From: an uncultured Dehalococcoidia bacterium
GTDB lineage: Bacteria; Chloroflexota; Dehalococcoidia; Lucifugimonadales; UBA1123
DNA: 64,000 nucleotides
Assembly (NCBI GenBank): GCA_951812505.1
Contig: CATOSI010000003.1
Coordinates: 744,001-808,000, forward strand
Direction: 5' to 3'
This document shows, piece after piece, positions 7,391 through 16,741 of the stretch (position 1 is the stretch's first letter; each line of letters begins with the position of its first letter). Position numbers and translations under genes: made by a program. The notes under the pieces were generated by a model. The model did not search any database. It was not told the DNA's origin and saw nothing but the letters and a program-made list of their open reading frames with translations.

Positions 7391-8470
7391 TCAGGAAGGC
7401 ACGTCGGTCAGCCTGCTGCCCTGCTGGTGGGACTTGAGGAAGCCAAGCATGATCTGGAGGGTCTTGCGCGCCTCGGCAGCCGTGGAGACCCCGGTACCGC
7501 CGTTCTCGATAACATCGATCAATTCAGTGTAAGTCGCCGCAAGACCCTGCACCTGGTACTGGACAGGATGTAGAGTATGTGTGATCGGTACTCGCGCATC
7601 GGCGTCGTACTTCCTGACGACTGCGGGACCACGCGCGTCCAGGTTGAAGCTGATCTCGCCCTCGGAGCCTCGGAGCCGCATGAAGTCGGATGAGAGGATC
7701 GTGTCCTTAGAGCCGTCGTAGAGCACCCTGATTCCATTCTCGAACAGGATCATGCCGGACGCGCTCGGGTCGTTTTCCGGCAACCTGCCTCCGTCGCCCC
7801 TGTACCTGTCCCAGTCGTCGTAGCCGTCTTCAAGCATACCGACGACCCGTGCCGGCTCCGACTCGGCGAAGAAGCAGATGGCGTCAATCATGTGAGTGCC
7901 GCTGCGGAACAGCATGGCGCGCGGTCCTCCGTGAGAGACTACGATAGAGCCCAGTGCACCTATGGCTCCCGACCGTATCTTGTCCCGAACCATGTGCATG
8001 AGCGGATTCCAGCGCCGATTGTGATTGACGTGAAGGGGAACTCCCAGTTCTCCACACACTCGAATCATCCGGTCGGCGTCTTCGAGGGACGTGGCCAGGG
8101 GCTTTTCGCACAGTATTCCCTTCACTCCTGCCTCGGCGCCGTCCACGACGATGTCGGTGTGCCTATTGTCGGAGGTCGCGACAACGAGAACGTCGAGATT
8201 CTCATTCGCCAGCATCTCCCGGTAATCGGTGTAGGTGTTTGCATTGGGAAGCTCGTTCGCCCAGGTCGTCTTGAAGTCGTCGAGTAGCTCGGGAATGAGG
8301 TCGCACACCGCTGCAAGTTCCAGATTGGGCATTGCCTGGAGAGTTGCGGCGTGTGACAGCGAGATCGCGTTGCCTATGTCATTTCGGAATGGCGGTGGCG
8401 GGGGTCCAGTGCGCCTGACCGCAATCCAGGTGGCGCCTACTATTCCTACACGATAACGCGAATCGCTCAT
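7391..8470 (-). CDS. Gfo/Idh/MocA family oxidoreductase
   Basis: The 359-residue protein begins MSDSRYRVGIVGATWIAVR, a Rossmann nucleotide-binding strand, and contains NLDVLVVATSDNRHTDIVVDGAEAGVKGILCEKPLATSLEDAD, where EKP is the signature of this family. The C-terminal half is the alpha/beta substrate domain. Members oxidise or reduce sugars, inositols or related polyols with NAD(P). The start at ATG 8470 is favoured by GGGGGAAAC just upstream; the longer frame to 8668 has no conserved sequence. It is the first gene of the leftward run with the VOC and agmatinase genes, and divergent from the molybdenum hydroxylase gene. Confidence 0.9.
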   Translation of the reverse strand: MSDSRYRVGIVGATWIAVRRTGPPPPPFRNDIGNAISLSHAATLQAMPNLELAAVCDLIPELLDDFKTTWANELPNANTYTDYREMLANENLDVLVVATSDNRHTDIVVDGAEAGVKGILCEKPLATSLEDADRMIRVCGELGVPLHVNHNRRWNPLMHMVRDKIRSGAIGALGSIVVSHGGPRAMLFRSGTHMIDAICFFAESEPARVVGMLEDGYDDWDRYRGDGGRLPENDPSASGMILFENGIRVLYDGSKDTILSSDFMRLRGSEGEISFNLDARGPAVVRKYDADARVPITHTLHPVQYQVQGLAATYTELIDVIENGGTGVSTAAEARKTLQIMLGFLKSHQQGSRLTDVPS

Positions 8471-8709
8471 GACTGTTTCCCCCGCAAGCTGAAAAGAGTG
8501 CCCATATGGTACTCCGTTCAGGCTGAGCGTCAAGCGAATCGGGCGGGATTTCTGAGTGTGTGGATTGCGCTGAGACTTACCGAATCGAAGCTTCTCAGAC
8601 CGATATGGGGGCATATGTCGGCAATAGTCTTGGTAAAGGGCCTGTGATACAATGCCCCCGAGTTCCAACCGGAACCGAAAGACGATTTTCTCAGGAGGCT
8701 CTCGACCCT

Positions 8710-10956
8710 ATGACTACCGTTGCCGAACCAGGAACATACAAGACTGTAGGTACACGCCCAATTCGCCATGACGGTTACGACAAGGTCACCGGCAAGGCGG
8801 CATACGGCGCGGACGTCAACCTTCCCGGAATGCTCCATTCAAAAGTGCTCAGAAGCCCGCACGCGCACGCGATCATCAAGTCCATTGACACCTCCAAAGC
8901 GGAGGCAGCGCCGGGCGTCAGAGCGGTGGTTACTTCCGCGGACTTTCCAGAATACGAAAACAAGAATGTCGTTGGAGCGGCGGGAGGCCCGCCGCAGAAT
9001 ATGCTGCACGTCAGCAGCAAGATACTCGCGCGCGACAAAGTCCTTTTCAAGGGGCATCCGGTAGCCGCGGTAGCGGCGGACAGCCTTCATGACGCTGAAG
9101 AAGCGCTCGACCTCATCGAGGTGGACTACGAGGTACTTCCGGTCGTTACAACTGTGGAAGATGCAATGGCGGACGGCGCGCCCCTGCTCCATCCCGAATT
9201 CGCGAACAACGTGGCCAGCCACTCGCGCCTCGAAATTGGCGACATTGACAAGGGATTCGAGGCGGCAGACATAGTCATCGAGCGCGAATTCCGCACCAAG
9301 ACAGTCCACCAGGGATACATCGAGCCTCACTCGGCAACGGCTTGGTGGACGCCGCAGGACCGCATCACTGTGTGGGGAAGCTCGCAGGGCCACTTCCAGA
9401 TCCGCGATCTGACCGCCGGGGTCGTCGGTGTGCCATTCTCTTCCGTCAAGGTTATTCCTATGGAAATCGGCGGTGGATTCGGAGGCAAGACGACGATCTA
9501 CCTCGAGCCGATTGCGGTCGCGCTCTCGAAGAAGTCTGGCGTACCCGTCAAGGTCACGATGACCAGGACCGAAGTCATGGAGGCTTCCGGCCCTACGTCC
9601 GGTTCATACATGAATGTGAAGATGGGCATCACCAACGACGGCAGGATGACCGCGGCCTACGCGGACCTGCGCTTCGAGGCGGGTGCGTATCCGGGATCTC
9701 CGGTCGGCGCGGCGGCGAACTGCATTTTCTCCCCCTACGACATCGAGAATATCCGGATTGACGCATACGACGTGGTGGACAACAAGCCCAAGACGACCGC
9801 ATACCGCGCCCCTGGCGCGCCACTTGGATCATTCGCCGCGGAGACGATCATTGACGAGTTCTGCGAGAAGCTAGATATGGACCCGATTGACTTCAGGATT
9901 CTGAATGGGGCCAAAGAGGGGACCCGTCGCGCCACCGGCATAATCAATCCGCCAATCGGAGCAATCGAGACGGCGCAGGCGGCCAAGGATCACGACCACT
10001 ATGCCCAGCCGCTCGACGGCAAATGGCGTGGCAGGGGCGTGGCCTCAGGGTTCTGGATCAACGGCACCGGCCCGGCGTGCGCCACTGCAAACTTGAACTT
10101 CGACGGCACTGTCAGCCTCACCATCGGCTCGATGGATATTGGCGGAACCCGTCCGGCGGCGGCGCAGCAGTTCGCAGAGGTGCTGGGAATACCAGTCGAG
10201 GATGTCAGCCCGCAGGTCGGAGATACCGATCAGATCGGCTATACGTCCATGACCGGTGGCTCCGGCGCGGCCTTCAAGACTGGCTGGGCGAGCTACGAGG
10301 CCGCTCAGGACGTGAAGCGCCAGATGATCGAGCGCGCCGCGCTGCTCTGGGAGACCGACGCCTCAGAGATCGAACTCGAAGACGGTGTGTTCAGGCACAA
10401 GTCCGATCCTGAACTAAGCATGGGCTTCAAGGAACTCGCCGGACGAGCATCCGAGACCGGCGGTCCCATCGTGGGCAGCGCCAACATGGACCCGGGCGGA
10501 GCGGGCAGCGCGTTCGCCACGCACATCGTGGACATCGAGGTCGATCCAGAAACCGGCAAGATCGAGATACTCAGGTACACGGCGTCGCAGGACAGCGGCA
10601 CGTCCATACACCCGAGTTATGTCGAGGGACAGATTCAGGGCGGCGTCGTCCAGGGCATTGGCTGGGCGATCAACGAGGAATACTATATGAGCGACGATGG
10701 GCAGATGATGAACTCCAGCCTGCTGGACTACAGGATGCCCACCTCGCTCGACCTTCCGATGATTGATACCGTAGTCGTGGAGGTCCCGAATCCCAACCAC
10801 CCGTACGGAGTCAGGGGCGTCGGCGAGGTGCCGATAGTTCCTCCTCTGGCCGCGCTCTCCAACGCGATCTACGACGCCACCGGCGTCCGCATGAGGGAAC
10901 TCCCCATGAACCCGGCGGCGGTCGTCAAGGCCATCGCTGAGCACAACGGGGGCTAG
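8710..10956 (+). CDS. xanthine dehydrogenase/aldehyde oxidase family molybdopterin-binding subunit
   Basis: The 748-residue protein is the large, molybdenum-binding subunit of a molybdenum hydroxylase (XdhA/CoxL type). Visible features are HDGYDKVTGKAAYGAD at the N-terminal a/b hammerhead domain, GGGFGGKT near residue 253 (molybdopterin contact), AYRAPGAP near 365, GSMDIGGTRPAAAQQ, and a C-terminal GVRGVGEVPIVPP near 700 that carries the conserved catalytic Glu. AGGAGG lies 12 nt before ATG 8710, which decides the start; the frame continues upstream to 8560 without conservation. The FAD and [2Fe-2S] subunit genes that normally accompany it are not next to it, so it must use partners encoded elsewhere or act in an unusual way. 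The substrate is unknown; it lacks the AYXCSFR signature loop of true CO dehydrogenase as far as I can see. Confidence 0.93.
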   Translation: MTTVAEPGTYKTVGTRPIRHDGYDKVTGKAAYGADVNLPGMLHSKVLRSPHAHAIIKSIDTSKAEAAPGVRAVVTSADFPEYENKNVVGAAGGPPQNMLHVSSKILARDKVLFKGHPVAAVAADSLHDAEEALDLIEVDYEVLPVVTTVEDAMADGAPLLHPEFANNVASHSRLEIGDIDKGFEAADIVIEREFRTKTVHQGYIEPHSATAWWTPQDRITVWGSSQGHFQIRDLTAGVVGVPFSSVKVIPMEIGGGFGGKTTIYLEPIAVALSKKSGVPVKVTMTRTEVMEASGPTSGSYMNVKMGITNDGRMTAAYADLRFEAGAYPGSPVGAAANCIFSPYDIENIRIDAYDVVDNKPKTTAYRAPGAPLGSFAAETIIDEFCEKLDMDPIDFRILNGAKEGTRRATGIINPPIGAIETAQAAKDHDHYAQPLDGKWRGRGVASGFWINGTGPACATANLNFDGTVSLTIGSMDIGGTRPAAAQQFAEVLGIPVEDVSPQVGDTDQIGYTSMTGGSGAAFKTGWASYEAAQDVKRQMIERAALLWETDASEIELEDGVFRHKSDPELSMGFKELAGRASETGGPIVGSANMDPGGAGSAFATHIVDIEVDPETGKIEILRYTASQDSGTSIHPSYVEGQIQGGVVQGIGWAINEEYYMSDDGQMMNSSLLDYRMPTSLDLPMIDTVVVEVPNPNHPYGVRGVGEVPIVPPLAALSNAIYDATGVRMRELPMNPAAVVKAIAEHNGG

Positions 10957-10987
10957 GCCGCTCAGTTTCATAGGAACTTAGTCATTT

Positions 10988-11009
10988 GGGGCCGGCGGAA
11001 GTCGGCCCC
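10988..11009. terminator. possible terminator hairpin after the molybdenum hydroxylase gene
   Basis: GGGGCCG (10988-10994) pairs with CGGCCCC (11003-11009) across an 8-base loop, 31 bp after the hydroxylase stop and 31 bp before the next ATG. The following bases GTTGCCTTG are only moderately T-rich. Confidence 0.45.
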
Positions 11010-11040
11010 GTTGCCTTGAATCGCCGATAGGAGTGCGGAC

Positions 11041-11829
11041 ATGACTACACTGGTCGAACCTCAAGATCAGACCGACTCGACCCGTCGCCGCTTCAACGCG
11101 GACGAATACATGAAAATGGCCGAAGTCGGAGTCTTCTCGAAATGCGGCCATGTCGAGTTGATAGATGGCGAGATACTTACCAAATCCCCGGACTCCCACC
11201 CGCAATGCTTCACGGATGCAATGCTCGCCGCCCTGCCTGATCCCTGGTTCCCCCCTCGCTACCGCTTCAGCGTGGAAGATTACTACGCTATGGCGGAAGC
11301 CGGAATACTTGGCATAGACGAGCGTGTGGAACTGATAGACGGGGAGATAATAACCATGTCGCCCATCGGCAATGAACACGCCGCAAGTGTGGACACTATA
11401 AACGACTTTCTGGTTCCACTGGTCACCAGTCGTGCCATAGTCAGAGTCCAAGCGCACTTGCGACTCTACGAACAGAATCAGCCGGAACCAGACTTAATGA
11501 TTCTAAAGCGAAGGGAAGATTACTACCGTTACAGCGCTCCTGGCCCGGACGATGTTCTGCTGATTGTGGAGGTGTCCGATACGACGCTGTCGCACGACCG
11601 GAATGTCAAACTTCCGCTCTACGCACGCTTTGGGATTCCCGAAGTGTGGATAGCGAACATACCCGCCCGCGTGGTAGAGGTGTACAGGGATCCGGTGGAC
11701 GGTGAGTACACCGACTCCCGCGTGTACTCTCCGGGCGAGACGGTATCTCCGTTGGCTTTCGAGGATGTGGAGGTGTCGGTGTCTCGGTTCATCGGCGCGG
11801 TGTCAAATGATGAGCGGACAGATGGGTAG
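11041..11829 (+). CDS. Uma2 family (DUF820) nuclease-fold protein with duplicated N-terminus
   Basis: Uma2 proteins have a PD-(D/E)XK restriction-endonuclease-like fold and are common in Cyanobacteria and Chloroflexota; their role is not settled. The core is present at residues 73-250: VELIDGEIITMSP, PEPDLMIL, DDVLLIVEVSDTTLSHDRNVKLPLYARFGIPEVWI. Unusually, the first 35 residues of the domain are present twice: residues 15-50 (RRRFNADEYMKMAEVGV ... VELIDGEILTKSP) repeat as 73-108 (RYRFSVEDYYAMAEAGI ... VELIDGEIITMSP), making this protein 57 residues longer than its neighbour. A GGAGTGCGG site precedes ATG 11041. The next gene is a paralogue with a near-identical leader and first codons, so the pair arose by tandem duplication. 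Confidence 0.88.
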   Translation: MTTLVEPQDQTDSTRRRFNADEYMKMAEVGVFSKCGHVELIDGEILTKSPDSHPQCFTDAMLAALPDPWFPPRYRFSVEDYYAMAEAGILGIDERVELIDGEIITMSPIGNEHAASVDTINDFLVPLVTSRAIVRVQAHLRLYEQNQPEPDLMILKRREDYYRYSAPGPDDVLLIVEVSDTTLSHDRNVKLPLYARFGIPEVWIANIPARVVEVYRDPVDGEYTDSRVYSPGETVSPLAFEDVEVSVSRFIGAVSNDERTDG

Positions 11830-11894
11830 AGGCTTCCAGATCAGGGAACAGGGTTAGATGAGATGCGAATTGACCTTCTGAGAGGAGCGCGGAC

Positions 11895-12512
11895 ATGACT
11901 ACACTGGTCGAACCCCGGATTCAGGCCGAACCGACCCGCCGCCGGATAAATGTGTACGAATACCACGCAATGGCTGAAGCCGGAATCCTGGGCATGGACG
12001 AGCGAGTGGAACTGATAGATGGGGAGATCATAACCATGTCGCCAATCGGGCCCGAACACGGAGCGAGCGTTGACGTGGGAACCTACTTTCTAGTTTCGCT
12101 TCTCGGACGCAGGGCCATCGTCAGGGTTCAGGGCAATGTTCGTCTGGACGAGTATAACGAGCCGCAGCCGGACTTCGCGCTGCTGAAATGGCGGGACGAT
12201 TTCTACCGCCAGCAACTCCCCGGCCCGAACGATGTTCTGCTGGTTATCGAGGTAGCGGATTCGTCGCTGTCCTACGACCGCAACACGAAACTCGCTCTCT
12301 ACGCCGGATTCGGCATTCCCGAAGTATGGATTGCCAACATTCCCGACCGAGTTGTAGAGACATACTCGGATCCTATAGACGGCCGGTACTCCACTGAACG
12401 CAAATATCAGACAGGGGAAACGGTGTCTCCCGGCGCGTTTGATGATGTGGAATTGTCAGTATCCCGATTTATAGGAGCGATGTCAGAAGAGGAGCCTAAG
12501 CGAGAGCGATAG
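11895..12512 (+). CDS. Uma2 family (DUF820) nuclease-fold protein
   Basis: A 205-residue protein of normal Uma2 length, starting MTTLVEP like the gene before it and preceded by GAGAGGAGCGCGG. It keeps the PD-(D/E)XK core: VELIDGEIITMSP, PQPDFALLKW, NDVLLVIEVADSSLSYDRNTKLALYAGFGIPEVWI, where the Glu of VIEV and the downstream Lys are the usual catalytic positions. It is a tandem paralogue of the 262-residue protein and lacks that protein's extra N-terminal half-repeat. Function is unknown; proposals of a nuclease activity for the family rest on fold. It converges on the next gene with a 13-bp gap. Confidence 0.88.
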   Translation: MTTLVEPRIQAEPTRRRINVYEYHAMAEAGILGMDERVELIDGEIITMSPIGPEHGASVDVGTYFLVSLLGRRAIVRVQGNVRLDEYNEPQPDFALLKWRDDFYRQQLPGPNDVLLVIEVADSSLSYDRNTKLALYAGFGIPEVWIANIPDRVVETYSDPIDGRYSTERKYQTGETVSPGAFDDVELSVSRFIGAMSEEEPKRER

Positions 12513-12525
12513 GCTGCATCTTGGT

Positions 12526-13539
12526 TTACTCGCCCCTCACATGAACCAACAGCTTCCCGAAGTTCTCGCCGTTCATCATGCCTATAAACGCGCGGGGCGC
12601 GTTTTCCAGGCCCTCTACCACGTCTTCTCTGTACTTGAGCTGTCCTGTGCGAATCCACTCCGCCATACGCTGACGGGCGTGTTCGTGCTTGTGGGCAAAG
12701 TTGAAGACCAGGAAGCCCTCCATCTTTGCCTGCTTCTGAATGAGGACGCCCAAGTTGCGGGGCGCGAGTTCGGGCTTGGCCAGGTTGTACTGAGAAATCT
12801 GGCCGCAGACCGAGATGCGGGCGTGTACATTGATTAGCTCCAACACCGCGTCGGTAACAGGGCCGCCGACATTGTCGAAATAGACGTCTATCCCGTCTGG
12901 ACACGCTTCGGCGAGCGTGGACGGCACATCCTGCGTCTTGTAGTTGATTCCCGCGTCGAAGCCGAGTTCGTTTACTATGAAGTCAACCTTGTCGTCGCTG
13001 CCCGCCGTTCCGACGACGCGACATCCCATAATCTTGCCTATCTGCCCGACTACTTGCCCCACCGCGCCGGACGCCGCCGACACGACGAGGGTGTCGCCGA
13101 CCTCAGGCTGTCCGACATCCAGAAGACCGAAATAGGCGGTCATACCGGGCATACCCAGCACGCCCACGGCAGTTGAGATTGGCGCGAGGCTGGGATTAAC
13201 CTTCCGCAACTGGCTGGGTCTTGCGACGGCGTATTCCTGCCATCCAAGAGAGCCGTCCACTACTTCTCCAACAGCCAGTTCGGGAGTGCGCGACTCCACA
13301 ACTCTGCCAACCACCCCGCCTGTCATGACCTCGCCGACCTGTACCGGTGTCGCGTAGGACGGGCCCTCGCGCATCCGTCCGCGCATATAGGGGTCGAGAG
13401 ACAGCCACTCGACCTCCACCAGCGCCTCGCCCTCCGCGGGCTTCGGAGTTGGGACTTCCTCCAGCCTGAAGTGCTGGGATTCCGGGTAGGCGACCGGTCG
13501 TTCTGCCATGACTATGCGTCGGTTCTTGTCGGCGGGCAT
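12526..13539 (-). CDS. NADP-dependent medium-chain oxidoreductase (CurA / prostaglandin reductase type)
   Basis: The 337-residue protein starts NRRIVMAERPVAYPESQHFRLEEVPTPKP, the N-terminal signature of the YncB/CurA and leukotriene B4 dehydrogenase group, and has VEWLSLDPYMRGRM, then the nucleotide-binding SAASGAVGQVVGQIGKIMGCRVVGTAGS, and DVYFDNVGG. These zinc-free MDR enzymes reduce the C=C bond of alpha,beta-unsaturated ketones with NADPH. The start at ATG 13539 is decided by AAGGAGA just upstream; the frame runs on to 13608 without conservation. It lies directly downstream of the amidohydrolase gene (65-bp gap), on the same strand. Confidence 0.92.
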   Translation of the reverse strand: MPADKNRRIVMAERPVAYPESQHFRLEEVPTPKPAEGEALVEVEWLSLDPYMRGRMREGPSYATPVQVGEVMTGGVVGRVVESRTPELAVGEVVDGSLGWQEYAVARPSQLRKVNPSLAPISTAVGVLGMPGMTAYFGLLDVGQPEVGDTLVVSAASGAVGQVVGQIGKIMGCRVVGTAGSDDKVDFIVNELGFDAGINYKTQDVPSTLAEACPDGIDVYFDNVGGPVTDAVLELINVHARISVCGQISQYNLAKPELAPRNLGVLIQKQAKMEGFLVFNFAHKHEHARQRMAEWIRTGQLKYREDVVEGLENAPRAFIGMMNGENFGKLLVHVRGE

Positions 13540-13604
13540 TGGTATGTCTCCTTGTTTCGTGAAGGGAAGATACTGAGAATTATGGAAGGTTGTGGGCTGC
13601 TCTT

Positions 13605-15197
13605 TCAACCCTCGTAAACAGTTTCTCCTCCAATCACTGTTTCCACTATGGGTATATCTATTATCGTAGATGGATCCACAGACGTAAGGTCTTCGGCCAG
13701 TACGACCATATCCGCCAGCTTGCCGGTCTCGATAGAGCCCTTCTTGTCTTCGTCGAATGAAGCGTAGGCGCCGTTCAGCGTATAGAGCCGCAGCGCCTCT
13801 TCGACGCTTATGCGCTGGCTAGGCCCCCACAAATTGCCGTTCATGTCTGTGCGTGTAACGCAGCTCTGGATACCCATGAGTGGCTCGAACGGTCCCGGCG
13901 GATAGTCCGTCGCTCCGGTGGAGATTACGCCGCTGTCAATGAACGAGCGCTGGGCGAACATCCACTCCAGCCTCTCTTCCCCGTAAAACTCCATCTTCTC
14001 ACCGTGATAGTAAACGTATGTGCAGAACGGCGTGGCAATCGTCCCAAGTCGGTTCATCTTCGAGAGCAGGTCGGTATTGACCAGAGTGCAGTGCTCGATG
14101 CGATGTCGCGGATCGGGACGCGGATGCTCTGTTTGAGCCTGTTCGTAGGCGTTCAGGACCGATTCGATGGCCAGGTCGCCGTTCGCGTGTATGCAGACCT
14201 GGAATCCGGCACGATGAATCTCCAGCACGGATTCGGTGATTTCCTCCTGGGACATGGCCAGTATGCCGTGGTCGCAGGTACCGATGTACGGTTCGGACAT
14301 ATACGCGGTACGAGCCGCTATCGCGCCGTCCGAGACCATCTTGATTCCGCCGAGACGCAGGCGGTCGTCGCCGAATCCGGACCGCATCCCGGCGTCGCGC
14401 AGGGCGGGGAAGTGGGGCCTGGCGGCCAGCATATAAACCCTGATGCTCAGATCGCCACTGTCGCGGCCCTCTGTATAGGTATTCAGTTGGTCGTTGGATA
14501 CCATTGCGTCGTGGACGCTGGTGAGCCCGCTCGCGGTCAGCATCCTGCAAATCGTGCGCAGACCCTCGCGGCGCACATCGGGCGTCACCTGCGGAAGAAG
14601 GTCGCTCAATGGCTCGATGGCTCGTTCGTATAGCACACCGTCCAGCGCGCCTGTGTCGGGGTCGCGGCCCAGCCTGCCGCCGTGTGGGTCTGGGCTATCG
14701 TCGTCATACCCGGACAGCTCCAGAGCCTTGGAGTTCAGATAGTAAACGTGCCCGGCGCGGTGAGATACCAGGATGGGGAGTTCCGTGGATACGGCATCCA
14801 GATCTCGTCTGTTCAGGAATCGGCGTTCGGCGGTTTTGGTATCGTCGAATTTGAAGCCTTCCACCCAGTCTCCGGGAGACGCGCGTTCCACGCGAGCGCG
14901 CAATTCGGACTGGATTGCCGTGATGGAGCGCTGATCGCAGTCCGCGGCCATGACGTGCCTGATACCGCTACTCAGCACATGGATATGGGCGTCTATGAGG
15001 CCGGGTATGATGGTCATACCGCTTACGTCTATGACCCGCGTAGTCGGACCGATGAGTCCTTCGATTTCGGCGTCGCTGCCGACTCCTACGAACTTGCCGT
15101 CCAGAATCGCCACAGCCTGCGCCCTCGGATTTTGTGGGTCAACGGTTACGACGTTTGCGTTCTTATAGACAGTTTCGGCAAATAACTGGAGTGGCAT
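13605..15197 (-). CDS. amidohydrolase family protein (YtcJ-like)
   Basis: The 530-residue protein matches the YtcJ-type metal-dependent amidohydrolases: N-terminal composite domain VYKNANVVTVDPQNPRAQAVAI, IIPGLIDAHIHVLS with the metal-binding HIH, VHDAMV, CIHANGDLAIESVLNAYE and HRIEHCTLV with histidine ligands, GATDYPPGPFEPLMGIQ with the catalytic Asp region, and a C-terminal KLADMVVLAEDL strand. The family hydrolyses amide or cyclic amide substrates; the natural substrate here is unknown. No signal peptide is evident. It is followed by the MDR oxidoreductase gene on the same strand and preceded by rluD 39 bp away. Confidence 0.92.
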   Translation of the reverse strand: MPLQLFAETVYKNANVVTVDPQNPRAQAVAILDGKFVGVGSDAEIEGLIGPTTRVIDVSGMTIIPGLIDAHIHVLSSGIRHVMAADCDQRSITAIQSELRARVERASPGDWVEGFKFDDTKTAERRFLNRRDLDAVSTELPILVSHRAGHVYYLNSKALELSGYDDDSPDPHGGRLGRDPDTGALDGVLYERAIEPLSDLLPQVTPDVRREGLRTICRMLTASGLTSVHDAMVSNDQLNTYTEGRDSGDLSIRVYMLAARPHFPALRDAGMRSGFGDDRLRLGGIKMVSDGAIAARTAYMSEPYIGTCDHGILAMSQEEITESVLEIHRAGFQVCIHANGDLAIESVLNAYEQAQTEHPRPDPRHRIEHCTLVNTDLLSKMNRLGTIATPFCTYVYYHGEKMEFYGEERLEWMFAQRSFIDSGVISTGATDYPPGPFEPLMGIQSCVTRTDMNGNLWGPSQRISVEEALRLYTLNGAYASFDEDKKGSIETGKLADMVVLAEDLTSVDPSTIIDIPIVETVIGGETVYEG

Positions 15198-15236
15198 TGC
15201 GGATACCTCATGTTTTGGTGATTTCTGACATCGGTG

Positions 15237-16136
15237 TCAATTCTCAAGACTGTCTATCAAGGACTGTAGATCTGTCGGCAGTGAAGAGTGAAAATGCACC
15301 CGCTCACCGCTGCCCGGATGGTCGAATTCCAGATACGCGGCATGGAGGAAGTGCCTGCCGATGCGTAGGTCCCTCCGACCGTACAGCGCGTCTCCGACGA
15401 CCGGGTGACCTATCGAGGCGAAGTGTACCCTTATCTGATGCGTCCTGCCGGTCTTGGGTCTGACATCCGCATAGCTACACCCCAGGAAATTGGCAACTGT
15501 CCTGTAGCGCGTAGAGGCCGGGCGACCGTCTTCCACAATTGCCATCTTCTTGCGGTCCTGCGGGTCGCGCCCAATGGGAGCGTCTATCACCGCTTCTGCC
15601 GGACTCAGCGTCCCGGCGACGAGCGCCAGGTAGCCCTTGTTTACAGTCCTGTCCCGCAGTTGACCGGTAATGGAGGAGTGAGCCCGGTCCGTCTTGGCAA
15701 TGGCGATAAGCCCTGATGTGTCCATGTCCAGCCTGTGGACCAGTCCGGGCCGCATAGTGCCGCCCACGTCCCCGATTGTCGGGTCGAGTCCGAGGACTGC
15801 GTTGACCAGAGTGGAGTCGGGATGTCCGACGCCCGGATGGACGGGCATACCGGCGGGCTTGTCCACTACGAGCAGTTCGTCGTCGTCGTAAACCACATCG
15901 AGCGGGATCTGCTGAGGGCGCATGTGAGTTGGGGCCGGCTCAGGCACGACGATGGTGACTTTCTGCCCCGACCTGAGCCTGAAACCCGCATTCTGAACAC
16001 TTCCGTCAACTGTGACTTCACCGTCCGCGATGATCCTCTTGATCCTGGTTCGGGACAGGTCGGCGCAGCGGTCGGCTAAGAACTTGTCCAGGCGCTCACC
16101 GGGACTTTCGCATGTGAAGACCCGGACGTCGCTCAT
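15237..16136 (-). CDS. rluD: RluA-family large-subunit rRNA pseudouridine synthase
   Basis: The 299-residue protein has an N-terminal S4 RNA-binding domain (residues 14-60, ERLDKFLADRCADLSRTRIKRII) and the RluA catalytic domain with GLVHRLDMDTSGLI, where Asp137 of HRLD is the nucleophile, then LRDRTVNKGYLALVAG and KTGRTHQIRVHFASIGHPVVGD. By architecture it is the RluD type that modifies helix 69 of 23S rRNA, although RluC-like specificity cannot be excluded. Its start overlaps the end of lspA by 4 bp (ATGA arrangement), and the lspA-rluD pair is a widely conserved gene order, which supports both calls. Confidence 0.94.
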   Translation of the reverse strand: MSDVRVFTCESPGERLDKFLADRCADLSRTRIKRIIADGEVTVDGSVQNAGFRLRSGQKVTIVVPEPAPTHMRPQQIPLDVVYDDDELLVVDKPAGMPVHPGVGHPDSTLVNAVLGLDPTIGDVGGTMRPGLVHRLDMDTSGLIAIAKTDRAHSSITGQLRDRTVNKGYLALVAGTLSPAEAVIDAPIGRDPQDRKKMAIVEDGRPASTRYRTVANFLGCSYADVRPKTGRTHQIRVHFASIGHPVVGDALYGRRDLRIGRHFLHAAYLEFDHPGSGERVHFHSSLPTDLQSLIDSLEN

Positions 16137-16741
16137 CTTTCATCCGAGTCCGAGGACTCAGACCCCTCCGGCATGGATGACTCTTCCGACTTGCCGCCGG
16201 TCAGTACCAGGCTCGCTATCAGCAGTGTGATTCCCACAGTGATAGACGAGTCGGCGAGATTGAATATGGGCCACGGGCCCACGTCTATGAAGTCGGTTAC
16301 CCTTCCGGCGACCAGCCTGTCAACCAGATTTCCGACTGCGCCGCCCAGAAGAAGACCGATAGTGAGTTTGGTTATCCATGTGCGGTCGCTGTGGGAGCGG
16401 TAGAAGTAGATGATGAAACCTATTGCGAAGATCGAGGCTATCGTCAGGATGACGGTCTGGTCCTGGAACAGCCCGAACGCGGAACCGGTATTCGTTCCGT
16501 GCGTCAGCCGAAAGAAACCCTGCGCCGGCCAGGATTCGCCGATTGCCATGTTTTCTCGCACAAGATACTTACTGATCTGGTCTGCTGCCAGCGCGACCAC
16601 GGCGGTAGCGGCGACAGTCCATTCACGCAGCACAGTTCTTGGCAGGTTTTCTGACTGCCTTTCTATGGTTGTCGCGCTCTCGCCGGATTCCGTTTCCAAC
16701 GTGTTGCTCCGAGGTTCGAATTCTGGATTCCAGCATAACAT
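16133..16741 (-). CDS. lspA: prolipoprotein signal peptidase (signal peptidase II)
   Basis: LspA cleaves the signal peptide of diacylglyceryl-modified prolipoproteins in the inner membrane. With the start at ATG 16741 the protein has 202 residues, with four hydrophobic segments near 41-60, 95-115, 122-142 and 163-184. The aspartic dyad is present: Asp141 in GNLVDRL and Asp164 in FNLADSSI, with NTGSAFG and DFIDVG between. The first 35 residues are hydrophilic and longer than usual, so an internal start is possible. The solute-binding lipoprotein at 41-42.7 kb would be a substrate. The gene is divergent from galE with a gap of about 90 bp, and overlaps rluD by 4 bp. Confidence 0.93.
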   Translation of the reverse strand: MLCWNPEFEPRSNTLETESGESATTIERQSENLPRTVLREWTVAATAVVALAADQISKYLVRENMAIGESWPAQGFFRLTHGTNTGSAFGLFQDQTVILTIASIFAIGFIIYFYRSHSDRTWITKLTIGLLLGGAVGNLVDRLVAGRVTDFIDVGPWPIFNLADSSITVGITLLIASLVLTGGKSEESSMPEGSESSDSDER

